A stretch of 13,305 nucleotides of DNA from Lachnospiraceae bacterium UBA4381 (GTDB lineage Bacteria; Bacillota; Clostridia; Lachnospirales; Lachnospiraceae). Of this stretch, positions 6,477 to 13,305 are shown one piece after another. Under the pieces are notes generated by a model. The model ran no database searches, was not told where the DNA came from, and saw only the letters and a list, made by a program, of their open reading frames with translations. Each line of letters begins with the position of its first letter. Position 1 is the first letter of the stretch. The translations under genes were made by a program, and so were the position numbers. The stretch lies in the NCBI GenBank assembly GCA_002391105.1, contig DGRT01000110.1, positions 1 through 13,305 of the forward strand. Direction: 5' to 3'.

Positions 6477-7289
6477 CTATTTCTCATTGATATTATAGAG
6501 TCTGAGAGCATTTTTATAGGTAATTTCTGCCACTTCTTCAATACTGATTCCTTTAAGCTGGGCTATCTCACCTGCTACGTAGGGAAGGTATCTGGAATCA
6601 TTTCTTTTTCCACGGTTTGGAGTCGGAGTAAGATAAGGACTGTCTGTTTCAAGCACTATATTTTCCATCGGAATCGCTTCAACCGCCTTCCTTAATTTCT
6701 TGGAATTCTTGAACGTAACAGAACCTCCTATTCCAAAGTAGAAGCCCAGCTTCATAAATTCCCTGGCCATTTCCTCTGTATATGAATAGCAGTGAACTAC
6801 ACCGCCTATATCTTCAGCGTGGCAGTCACGCATAAGCTCATAGGTATCCCTCGCCGCTTCCCTGCTATGAATAACCAGAGGCAGCCCCAGTTCACGGGCA
6901 AGCTCCATCTGTCTTACGAACCACTTTTTCTGAATATCTCTATCCGGCTCATCATAATAATAATCCAGTCCTATCTCACCGATAGCCACAACCTTATCAT
7001 TATTCCGGGCAAGTTCACGAAGGATATCTATATCCTTTTCAGTCATCTCACCTACATGATGAGGTATAACTCCAACAGCCGCATACATAAACTCATATTC
7101 TTCTGAAAATACAGCCGATGCCCGTGATGTTTCTATATCACAGCCTATATTGGTTACCTTATCGATACGGGCAGCTACAGGAACATCCTCATACTGTATT
7201 TCAGCGAGCAGTTCCCCGCCCAGAAGCACGTCCCTATCCTCATCAAATCTCTCATCATCATAATGTGCATGAGTATCAAATATTCTCAT
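6477..7289 (-). CDS. tatD: TatD family metal-dependent hydrolase (DNase-like)
   Basis: A 270-residue TIM-barrel amidohydrolase-superfamily protein of usual TatD length. Expected metal ligands are all present: H7 and H9 in FDTHAHYDD, E105 in IGEIGLDYYYD, H141 in VIHSREA, H166 in VVHCYS and D216 in LETDSPYLTP. Family members are cytosolic 3'-5' exonucleases linked to DNA repair, oxidative damage or apoptosis-like DNA breakdown; the cellular job in this organism is not known. GAGGTG at 7304-7299, inside the end of ddl, serves as the ribosome binding site (9-base spacing). The gap to ddl is 3 bases. A 117-base gap with inverted repeats follows before the aminotransferase, so this is probably the end of the recD2-comF-ddl-tatD unit. 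Confidence 0.92.
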   Translation of the reverse strand: MRIFDTHAHYDDERFDEDRDVLLGGELLAEIQYEDVPVAARIDKVTNIGCDIETSRASAVFSEEYEFMYAAVGVIPHHVGEMTEKDIDILRELARNNDKVVAIGEIGLDYYYDEPDRDIQKKWFVRQMELARELGLPLVIHSREAARDTYELMRDCHAEDIGGVVHCYSYTEEMAREFMKLGFYFGIGGSVTFKNSKKLRKAVEAIPMENIVLETDSPYLTPTPNRGKRNDSRYLPYVAGEIAQLKGISIEEVAEITYKNALRLYNINEK

Positions 7290-7292
7290 ATA

Positions 7293-8381
7293 TTAAAGCA
7301 CCTCATCCCTGAATCTGTTTCTGTCATCATTCCTCTTGAAAGCCATCTCGATAAGTCCGTCAACATATTCTTTCATAGGATGTCCTGCCTTCTCCATAAG
7401 CATAGGGTACATACTTATAGCCGTATGGCCGGGTATAGCATTTATCTCATTAAATACAACTCTGTCCGTTTCTCTTTCCAGGAAGAAGTCAACTCTCGCA
7501 AGACCGTAACAGTCACAGGCACGATATATCTTAAGCGCCTTCTCCCTTATCTCCTGCTGTTTTTCCTCAGGAATGTCCGGATCTATGATCGTCTTGGAAT
7601 CGGCATTGTTGTACTTTGCATCAAAATCATAAAACTCTGCTGCTGCGACAATCTCACCTACACCGCTTGCAAAGGCGCTGTCTCCCGCTCCATATACCGC
7701 ACATTCTATCTCGCGTCCATTAATACACTCTTCAACCAGTATCTTGGTATCATGCTTTGCTGCAAGTCTAAGACCTTCAATCAGTTCTTCCCTGTTATGA
7801 GCCTTGGTTATACCCATAGACGAACCGGCACAGGAGGGCTTGATGAACATTGGATAATTCCTTTTCTTCTCCACCTTTGCAACTACCCGGTCCATATCAT
7901 TTATCTCATAGCTTCTTACGCCGACATACTCTGCCTGAACCACATTTACACTGTCAGCTATGACCTTGGTAAAGAACTTATCCATAGTAACAGCGGATGA
8001 CAGATGTCCGCAGCCAACATACGGAATATGAGCCATCTCGAAAAGTCCCTGAATAGTTCCGTCTTCACCATACAGACCGTGAAGCACCGGAAATACAACA
8101 TCTATCTCCTTCTCACTGTAACCATTTTGGTCGTGAAGGATAAGCTTTCTATCAGTAGCAGGTGATATGACAGCCTTCGGAAGCTTCTCTTCACGTTCCC
8201 ATCTAAGGTCACTGATTGTACTCTCATCTGTAACCAGAAGCCAGTCTCCCTGTCTGGTAATACCTATACAGGTAACCTCATACTTCTCTCTGTCCAGAAC
8301 CCCCAGCACAGTTCCCGCAGAAACACAGGATACATCATGTTCACTGGACATTCCACCAAATACTACTGCTATTCTAATCAT
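7293..8381 (-). CDS. ddl: D-alanine--D-alanine ligase
   Basis: A 362-residue ATP-grasp ligase that joins two D-alanines for the peptidoglycan precursor in the cytoplasm. Visible motifs: VVFGGMSSEHDVS (7-18) with the substrate-binding Glu14, HGLYGEDG (101-108), KPSCAGSSMG (181-190, ATP-binding loop), EFYDFDAKY (249-257, omega loop with Tyr251) and the metal-binding NEINAIPG (311-318). The EFYDFDAKY loop with its Tyr points to D-Ala-D-Ala rather than D-Ala-D-lactate synthesis. Some positions differ from the common consensus, for example NAIPGHTAISMYP where many Ddl have NTIPGFTxxSMYP. An AGGAGG lies 8 bases before the ATG. The 3' end of this gene carries the ribosome binding site of tatD, 3 bases further on, suggesting translational coupling. 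Confidence 0.95.
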   Translation of the reverse strand: MIRIAVVFGGMSSEHDVSCVSAGTVLGVLDREKYEVTCIGITRQGDWLLVTDESTISDLRWEREEKLPKAVISPATDRKLILHDQNGYSEKEIDVVFPVLHGLYGEDGTIQGLFEMAHIPYVGCGHLSSAVTMDKFFTKVIADSVNVVQAEYVGVRSYEINDMDRVVAKVEKKRNYPMFIKPSCAGSSMGITKAHNREELIEGLRLAAKHDTKILVEECINGREIECAVYGAGDSAFASGVGEIVAAAEFYDFDAKYNNADSKTIIDPDIPEEKQQEIREKALKIYRACDCYGLARVDFFLERETDRVVFNEINAIPGHTAISMYPMLMEKAGHPMKEYVDGLIEMAFKRNDDRNRFRDEVL

Positions 8382-8402
8382 TATATTTTCCTCCTGAATG
8401 GA

Positions 8403-9122
8403 TCATACTTTACCAATGGCAACACTGGTATAATAAACCTTTTTTATTCCAAGCTCTCTAAGAATTCTTGTACATGCCTCTATAGTAGCACCGGTTGTAT
8501 ATATATCATCTATCAAAAGAGCCGAAGCATTTTGAGCAAAGCCGCATCCCGCCGCAAAAGCTCTTCTCATATTCCTGTCCCTCTCGTCATCGGTCAGTTC
8601 CTTCTGCGGAGGAGTAAATGCTGTTCTTCTGATCAGATCATTTCTGATACTTATTCCCGTCAGTTTACTCAGCTCCCGGGCTATAAGCTCTGCCTGATTA
8701 TAACCTCTGCTCATCATTTTATCAGAATGGAGCGGAACCGGTACCAGTACATCTATACCAAGCTCCTTAAATGTACGTCCGAATCTCTGATTGATCTCGT
8801 TTGCATAAAAGACTGCATACTCCTGCCTGCCCATATATTTGAATGCCATCAGAGACTCTGACACGGGACTGACATAGTTAAATACAGGAAAGCCTCTCAT
8901 ATAGGTTCTTTCTCTTTTCTGACAGTCCAGACAGTATTCCTCTTCAGGACTGCTTATCTCTTTGCCGCATCTGTAGCAGACCGGTTCCTCCACATATTTC
9001 AGTTTCCGTAAGCATTCATCGCATATATGCCCGCTGCCTATAGATATAACCCTGTCACATATCGCACAGCGCGGCGGAAAAAATATATCCAAAAGCTTAT
9101 CCCTATCTGTTATATCACACAC
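8403..9122 (-). CDS. comF: ComF family protein (zinc finger plus phosphoribosyltransferase-like domain)
   Basis: A 239-residue ComF-like protein; in competent bacteria ComF is cytosolic and helps bring incoming single-stranded DNA into the cell. Four CxxC pairs (C19/C22, C34/C37, C49/C52, C64/C67) can hold two zinc ions. The phosphoribosyltransferase-like part carries a PRPP-type loop, LLIDDIYTTGAT (202-213), and the family signature VPVPLHSDKMMSRGYNQAELIAREL (start about 127). No other competence gene is present, so a role in DNA uptake is family knowledge, not shown here. The start is uncertain: the frame begins at a GTG (9122) directly behind a run of G, too close for a normal ribosome binding site. 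A TTG ten codons further in (9092) has AGGG about 8 bases upstream and keeps all cysteines, so it is a real alternative. It follows recD2 and precedes ddl by 21 bases. Confidence 0.9.
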   Translation of the reverse strand: MCDITDRDKLLDIFFPPRCAICDRVISIGSGHICDECLRKLKYVEEPVCYRCGKEISSPEEEYCLDCQKRERTYMRGFPVFNYVSPVSESLMAFKYMGRQEYAVFYANEINQRFGRTFKELGIDVLVPVPLHSDKMMSRGYNQAELIARELSKLTGISIRNDLIRRTAFTPPQKELTDDERDRNMRRAFAAGCGFAQNASALLIDDIYTTGATIEACTRILRELGIKKVYYTSVAIGKV

Positions 9123-9156
9123 CCCCAGTTTGTAAAGACTTTTTAACTTTTAGATA

Positions 9157-11424
9157 TTATGATGTGGATGTCATATTATCCATCTCCCTTAATCTGTCGG
9201 CAAAGCTGGTGAATCTCTTATGCTCAAATGCATTATCGATCATAGAATTAACAATGCTGAGATTGCCAACTATCACAACCATGCTCTTAGCTCTGGTAAC
9301 AGCAGTATATAGCAGGTTACGGCTCATCAGTCTCTCCGACCATTTAAGGAGCGGAATAACAACCACCGGGTATTCTGAACCCTGAGACTTGTGAACTGTT
9401 ATGGCAAAGCTATGCTCCAGTTCATCCAGTTGATTATAGGCATATTCCACCATGCGTCCATCATCAAAAAGAACACTCACAGTTTCGTCAAAATCATTAA
9501 TCTCAACTATAGTCCCCATATCTCCATTGAAGACACCGACTCCCTGATCAAGAACATAACCATCCGCCTTCGACTTGGAGTAAACATTCCACTCGAGACG
9601 GTAATCATTCTTGATCTGCATCACCTTATCACCCTCACGGAGTATGACTTCTCCTCTATCCTTTTCACGTTTGGTATAGTCAGGTGGATTGACTGCCTTC
9701 TGAAGTGCTTTATTAACCTCTATACAACCAAGCTCGTTTTTTCTCATAGGAGTTATTACTTCTATATCCTGAGGGGATATAGAAAGATATTCCGGAAGCT
9801 CCTTTGTTACCAGTTCTTTACATTTATTCACTATATCTCTGGCATTTTTTCTGGGTATAAAGAAGAAATCCTTAGAATTATTTTTTATCTCCAGATGGAT
9901 TCCATCCTTTATTTTATGGGCATTAGTAACTATACTACTGTCTCCAGACTGTCGGAATATCTTGTTTAATATAGTGACCGGAAGACACTCTGCAGCAATT
10001 ATATCCTTAAGCACATTTCCGGCTCCGACAGATGGAAGCTGATCTATATCACCTACTAGTATAAGTCTGGTTCCCGGAGTAACAGCCTTGAGCAGTGAAT
10101 AAAAAAGACCTGCATCTATCATGGAAGCCTCATCTATAATTACCGCATCTGTTTCCAGCGGATTATCCTGATTCCTCAGGAATCTGAGAGCAGTTCTTTC
10201 GCCATCATCCCCCGGTTCTCCGGAGAATTCCAGAAGTCTATGAATCGTCTCCGCCTTATATCCTGTTGATTCAGTTATACGTTTAGCCGCCCTTCCGGTA
10301 GGGGCTGCCAGAAGTACCTTGTCTCCATGATATTCAAAATACTTAATTATGGCATTTATAATCGTGGTTTTTCCTGTACCCGGACCACCCGTTATGATTG
10401 AAACTCCTGACCTCACAGCCAGAGACACAGCCATTCTTTGTTCCTCGGCAAGCTCGATATCCTCTTCCTTTTCAACTCTTTTTATTGCCTCGGCTATCTC
10501 CTCCTCCGGCACCTCTACATTGAATCTGAGTTCAAGAAGCTTCTCGGCACTATTCAGCTCTGTAAAGTAGTTCCACGAACTGTAAATGATACTGCCCAGT
10601 TCACTCGTCTTCATAACTATCTTCTTATCTACATTCATCTGTACCAGCAGCCCATGAAGTCTGGTTTCAAAGCTTTCCCTGTCCATTTCAGAGTTAAGAA
10701 GAGAATAAACCTCATCTGTAAGCATATTCTCAGGTATAAACATATGCCCCTCAGTCATACTTTCATTAAGAGCATAGATTACAGCCGACCTGATACGATA
10801 TTCTGAGTCCTCAGCTATTCCGGTCTGCATAGCCAGCCTGTCAACCATTTTAAAGCCTATACCGGATATTCTGTCAGCAAGCTTATAGGGATTGCTGCGG
10901 ACCACCTCATATACCTCATCTCCGAACTCAGCATATATCTTCATAGCGAGCTTTACGCTGATTCCATACTGGGAAAGAAATATAATGACGCTCCTGTAGG
11001 TTCTGTTCTCCTGATACTTCTCCGCAATCCTTACCGCCATTGTCTTGGATATACCCTTTACCTCAGCCAGCTTCTCAGGTTCTTCTTCCATTATCCTGAG
11101 AGTATCCTCTCCGAACCTTTTAACTATTCTTTTTGCCAGAGCTTCGCCCACACCTTTTACTATACCGGATCCAAGAAATCTGACTATTCCTTCCTGATCT
11201 GTAGGCATGCTTAGCTCAAAGCTCTCTATCTTAAATTGCAGATCGTACTGTGGATGATGAACGTAGTCACCCTGTGCCTGAATATACATGCCCTCAGCAA
11301 TTCCCGGCACATTTCCGACCATAACCTCATCCCCGCCATCCTTATCTACCTCTATGGTAAAAACACTGTAGCCATTCTCTTCATTATGAAATATGATTTT
11401 TTCTACATATCCTTCTACTATCAT
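9157..11424 (-). CDS. recD2: RecD2-type ATP-dependent DNA helicase
   Basis: A 755-residue SF1B 5'-3' DNA helicase. The long N-terminal region is typical of RecD2, which works without RecBC in recombination, replication-fork repair and mismatch-related processes. Domains in order: an OB-like N-terminal domain (1-72); helix-hairpin-helix repeats (about 82-200; GSGIVKGVGEALAKRI, LAEVKGISKTMAVRIAE, LADRISGIGFKMVDRLA); a linker domain; then the motor. Helicase motifs are complete: Walker A GGPGTGKTT (346-354), motif Ia APTGRAAKR (374-382), DEAS Walker B (431-434), motif III VGDIDQLPSVGAGN (457-470), IFRQSG (489-494), VHKSQGSEYP (677-686) and motif VI YTAVTRAK (706-713). The ATG at 11424 has only a weak purine-rich upstream stretch (GTGAGAG), so translation may be modest. 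It is followed by comF after 34 bases, probably in one transcript with comF, ddl and tatD. Confidence 0.95.
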   Translation of the reverse strand: MIVEGYVEKIIFHNEENGYSVFTIEVDKDGGDEVMVGNVPGIAEGMYIQAQGDYVHHPQYDLQFKIESFELSMPTDQEGIVRFLGSGIVKGVGEALAKRIVKRFGEDTLRIMEEEPEKLAEVKGISKTMAVRIAEKYQENRTYRSVIIFLSQYGISVKLAMKIYAEFGDEVYEVVRSNPYKLADRISGIGFKMVDRLAMQTGIAEDSEYRIRSAVIYALNESMTEGHMFIPENMLTDEVYSLLNSEMDRESFETRLHGLLVQMNVDKKIVMKTSELGSIIYSSWNYFTELNSAEKLLELRFNVEVPEEEIAEAIKRVEKEEDIELAEEQRMAVSLAVRSGVSIITGGPGTGKTTIINAIIKYFEYHGDKVLLAAPTGRAAKRITESTGYKAETIHRLLEFSGEPGDDGERTALRFLRNQDNPLETDAVIIDEASMIDAGLFYSLLKAVTPGTRLILVGDIDQLPSVGAGNVLKDIIAAECLPVTILNKIFRQSGDSSIVTNAHKIKDGIHLEIKNNSKDFFFIPRKNARDIVNKCKELVTKELPEYLSISPQDIEVITPMRKNELGCIEVNKALQKAVNPPDYTKREKDRGEVILREGDKVMQIKNDYRLEWNVYSKSKADGYVLDQGVGVFNGDMGTIVEINDFDETVSVLFDDGRMVEYAYNQLDELEHSFAITVHKSQGSEYPVVVIPLLKWSERLMSRNLLYTAVTRAKSMVVIVGNLSIVNSMIDNAFEHKRFTSFADRLREMDNMTSTS

Positions 11425-11462
11425 TTATTCACTCTCACTTAATGTATTTACAAAGCTGAAAG

Positions 11463-11490
11463 AGGGATGTGCTTTTAGTCACACATCCCT
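11463..11490 (-). terminator. Terminator-like hairpin after mreB
   Basis: A perfect 9-base inverted repeat (AGGGATGTG and CACATCCCT, positions 11463-11471 and 11482-11490) with a 10-base loop lies about 10 bases beyond the mreB stop. The T tract after it is short and broken (CTTTC), so it may terminate only partly, or it may act as an mRNA 3' end stabiliser. It separates mreB from recD2. Confidence 0.6.
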
Positions 11491-11499
11491 AACAGTTAA

Positions 11500-12489
11500 T
11501 TATTCAAGTTCAGCAAGATAGTCTATATATTTTCCTGTTCCTACTGCCACCACAGAGGTCGGATCCTCAGCCGTCATAGTGCTGATTCCTATCTTTTCCT
11601 CAATAAGCTGTTCCAGTCCATGCAGAAGCGAACCACCACCTGTAAGTATGATACCACGATCAGCTATATCAGCCGCAAGCTCAGGAGGGGTTCTCTCAAG
11701 AACAGCATGAATAGCCTCTACAACCTGACCTGTCGTCTCTCTGAGAGCCTCCTCTGTTTCATCAGAGGTTATAGTTACGGTCTTCGGCAGACCAGTCACA
11801 AGATTTCTTCCTCTTACGTCCATGGAGATATTCTCCGGACGCTTATAGCTTGTACCTATATTTATCTTTACTTCCTCAGCGCTTCTTTCGCCTATCAGAA
11901 GATTATATTTCTTACGAATATACTTTATGATGGCATCATCAAAATCATCACCTGCCACCTTGATAGAGGAAGTTACAACAGCTCCACCCATGGAAATAAC
12001 CGCTATATCTGTTGTACCTCCACCTATATCTACTATCATATTGCCAACAGGTCTCATGATATCTATACCCGAACCAATGGCTGCAGCTATAGGCTCCTCT
12101 ACTATATTAACAAAACGGGCTCCGGCATTATATGTAGCTGTTTCCACCGCCCTCTTCTCAACCTCGGTTGCTCCTGAAGGAACACATATGGAGATACGTG
12201 GACGTCTTCCAAAGAAATTCCTTCCTATAGCCTTCTTGATGAAGTACTTGAGCATTTCCTCTGCTTTTGTATAATCAGATATTACTCCATGCTGAAGCGG
12301 CCTTATGGCAATCAGATTACCGGGAGTTCTTCCCAGCATGAGCCTTGCCTCTTCACCTATCTCAACTATTTTTTCCGAATCCTTATCATACGCTATAACT
12401 GTTGGTTCTCTAAGTACCACTCCACGATTTCTGACATAAACCAGGATATTCGCAGTACCCAGATCTATTCCTATATCCAGATTAGCCAA
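11500..12489 (-). CDS. mreB: MreB/Mbl family rod shape-determining actin homologue
   Basis: A 329-residue bacterial actin of normal family length. It polymerises with ATP on the inner face of the cytoplasmic membrane and guides elongation-phase peptidoglycan synthesis. Nucleotide-binding motifs are intact: phosphate-1 loop DLGTAN (9-14), phosphate-2 loop DIGGGTTD (154-161) and the adenosine motif LTGGGSLLHG (282-291). ICVPSGATEVEKRA (101-114) and VEEPIAAAIG (130-139) are typical of MreB/Mbl. The start is TTG, chosen because a perfect AGGAGG sits 7 bases upstream and because the reading begins MANLDIGIDLGTAN, as in homologues. No mreC or mreD follows, so this is probably a stand-alone paralogue (MreB, Mbl or MreBH type; sequence reading alone does not decide). 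It follows the GAF/PAS gene by 19 bases and is followed by a terminator-like hairpin. Confidence 0.95.
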   Translation of the reverse strand: MANLDIGIDLGTANILVYVRNRGVVLREPTVIAYDKDSEKIVEIGEEARLMLGRTPGNLIAIRPLQHGVISDYTKAEEMLKYFIKKAIGRNFFGRRPRISICVPSGATEVEKRAVETATYNAGARFVNIVEEPIAAAIGSGIDIMRPVGNMIVDIGGGTTDIAVISMGGAVVTSSIKVAGDDFDDAIIKYIRKKYNLLIGERSAEEVKINIGTSYKRPENISMDVRGRNLVTGLPKTVTITSDETEEALRETTGQVVEAIHAVLERTPPELAADIADRGIILTGGGSLLHGLEQLIEEKIGISTMTAEDPTSVVAVGTGKYIDYLAELE

Positions 12490-12496
12490 AATTTTA

Positions 12497-12502
12497 CCTC
12501 CT
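12497..12502 (-). promoter_or_regulatory. Ribosome binding site that fixes the TTG start of mreB
   Basis: A perfect AGGAGG lies 7 bases upstream of the TTG at 12489-12487. It sits between the stop codon of the sensor gene and mreB. The ideal spacing supports the non-ATG start. Confidence 0.85.
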
Positions 12503-12508
12503 AATCGG

Positions 12509-13305
12509 TCAATGCTTCATACCATCAACTGCTGTCGATGTATCCTGCTTCATAATAAAAACTGAAACCTTCTGACCGTTCTTCCATTTTATCTGATGCT
12601 CTGAAACCTCATATATTCCACCCAGTCTGTCGATATATCTGCTGTATCTGGTGTTTTTGTTCAGTTTGAGAGCATATGCCTTGTCTATACCCGCAAGACC
12701 TGCATATTCCTGTTTAATATCAGGAATGATAGAAAAACTGTTAATTCCTGATATATCATTTCCAAGCTTCTCCTTAAGAGCCTTATTTGCATACAGGATG
12801 CCGCCTGTCTCCCTGTCTCTTACAAAAGCATAAACAGGAAGATGTTCCAACACATCCATCACAACACGGGCAACCTTAACATTACTTTTTACCCTGCTGT
12901 TATTACTGGTTCTTCTGGAGAATATATCTGCAAGCTCTCTGGCAAAGCTTTTTTCATCCTTTGTCCAGACTCTTTCAACCCTATTCTCTATAAATATAAG
13001 CCTTCCATGGTACATACCATCAGAATAAACCGGCAGCACCATGACAGCCTTTGCTTTTCCTTCAAAAACCCGAACTCTCATCTGATTAGTCATATTATTC
13101 TTGTCAACAAAGAGCCCCATTTTTTTAATCTTATCCTGAAGTTCTACATCATAATGATCTCTGTCCCAGCTAAATTCCTTCTCTGCCTCTTCACTTTTCC
13201 CTTCGCGTGCCCAGTAATCAGACAGCTTCATAAAACCAGGTCTGTCCTCATCAATCACATAATAGACTATGTAATCAACATCCATGAGCTTTCCAACCCT
13301 GTCAT
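12509..13305 (-). CDS. GAF and PAS domain sensor protein, C-terminal part (5' end outside window)
   Basis: The frame stays open to the window edge, so the gene begins outside; 264 C-terminal residues are visible. An ATG at 13285 is in frame, but the codons before it (DRVGKL) continue naturally into MDVDYIVYYVID, so I take that ATG as internal. The first 125 or so residues look like a GAF domain: a strand reading YIVYYVIDED, a predicted long middle, then GRLIFIENRVERVWTKDEK and a closing helix ELADIFSRR. From about residue 140 a PAS-like domain follows (VLEHLPVYAFVRDRETGGILYANKAL, ending in strands up to VSVFIMKQD), and the protein stops right after it. No HD, GGDEF, EAL or kinase motif is visible, so any catalytic part must lie upstream. 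Such domains usually sense small ligands or redox state in signalling proteins; the ligand is unknown. It ends 19 bases before mreB and likely shares its transcript. Confidence 0.75.
   Translation of the reverse strand, partial: DRVGKLMDVDYIVYYVIDEDRPGFMKLSDYWAREGKSEEAEKEFSWDRDHYDVELQDKIKKMGLFVDKNNMTNQMRVRVFEGKAKAVMVLPVYSDGMYHGRLIFIENRVERVWTKDEKSFARELADIFSRRTSNNSRVKSNVKVARVVMDVLEHLPVYAFVRDRETGGILYANKALKEKLGNDISGINSFSIIPDIKQEYAGLAGIDKAYALKLNKNTRYSRYIDRLGGIYEVSEHQIKWKNGQKVSVFIMKQDTSTAVDGMKH

Noticed and set aside
6356..6541. A 61-codon minus-strand frame spanning the tatD-aminotransferase gap
   Set aside because: It overlaps the 3' end of tatD in another frame, has no ribosome binding site, and its composition is unlike a protein. 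The gap is better explained as regulatory DNA.
7263..8000. A 245-codon open frame on the plus strand
   Set aside because: It lies opposite ddl and the start of tatD, both with complete motifs. Its translation is low-complexity, with Tyr/Ile/Cys-rich stretches and no domain, typical of an antisense shadow.
9391..9969. A 192-codon open frame on the plus strand
   Set aside because: It is antisense to the well-supported recD2 motor region, with no ribosome binding site or recognisable domain.

Overview
This window comes from a low-to-moderate GC Firmicute, most likely class Clostridia and probably family Lachnospiraceae. That placement is an inference. It rests on strong AGGAGG-type ribosome binding sites, heavy use of ATA and AGA codons, TTG and GTG starts, and the gene content: RecD2 without RecBC, a stand-alone MreB/Mbl, and a two-zinc-finger ComF. 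It was not checked by a database search. All thirteen genes lie on the minus strand, so transcription runs from high to low coordinates. The two outermost genes are cut by the window edges. No tRNA, rRNA, mobile element, CRISPR array or phage remnant is visible.

Layout in transcription order. (1) 13305-12509 is the C-terminal part of a GAF+PAS sensor protein. Nineteen bases later comes an MreB/Mbl actin homologue (12489-11500, TTG start), which ends at a terminator-like hairpin. (2) 11424-6477 holds recD2, comF, ddl and tatD, with gaps of 34, 21 and 3 bases, and is probably one transcript. It combines DNA metabolism (RecD2 helicase, ComF phosphoribosyltransferase-like protein), peptidoglycan precursor synthesis (D-Ala-D-Ala ligase) and a TatD nuclease. 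(3) A 117-base gap rich in inverted repeats precedes a class I aminotransferase and malQ (6359-3552). (4) 3463-1074 is a membrane-centred group: a PlsC-type acyltransferase, an unrecognised single-pass protein with a Lys/Glu-rich tail, a CPBP (CAAX-type) intramembrane protease and a rhomboid protease. (5) At the left edge, behind a recognisable promoter, F0F1 ATP synthase subunit a begins and runs out of the window.

Most genes are housekeeping genes with intact catalytic motifs, and no obvious new multi-gene system stands out. The points most worth a second look are: two unrelated intramembrane proteases directly upstream of the ATP synthase operon; the uncharacterised Lys-rich membrane protein beside them; the sensor protein closely coupled to an mreB gene that has no mreC or mreD next to it; and the structured, repeat-rich leaders of the aminotransferase and atpB.
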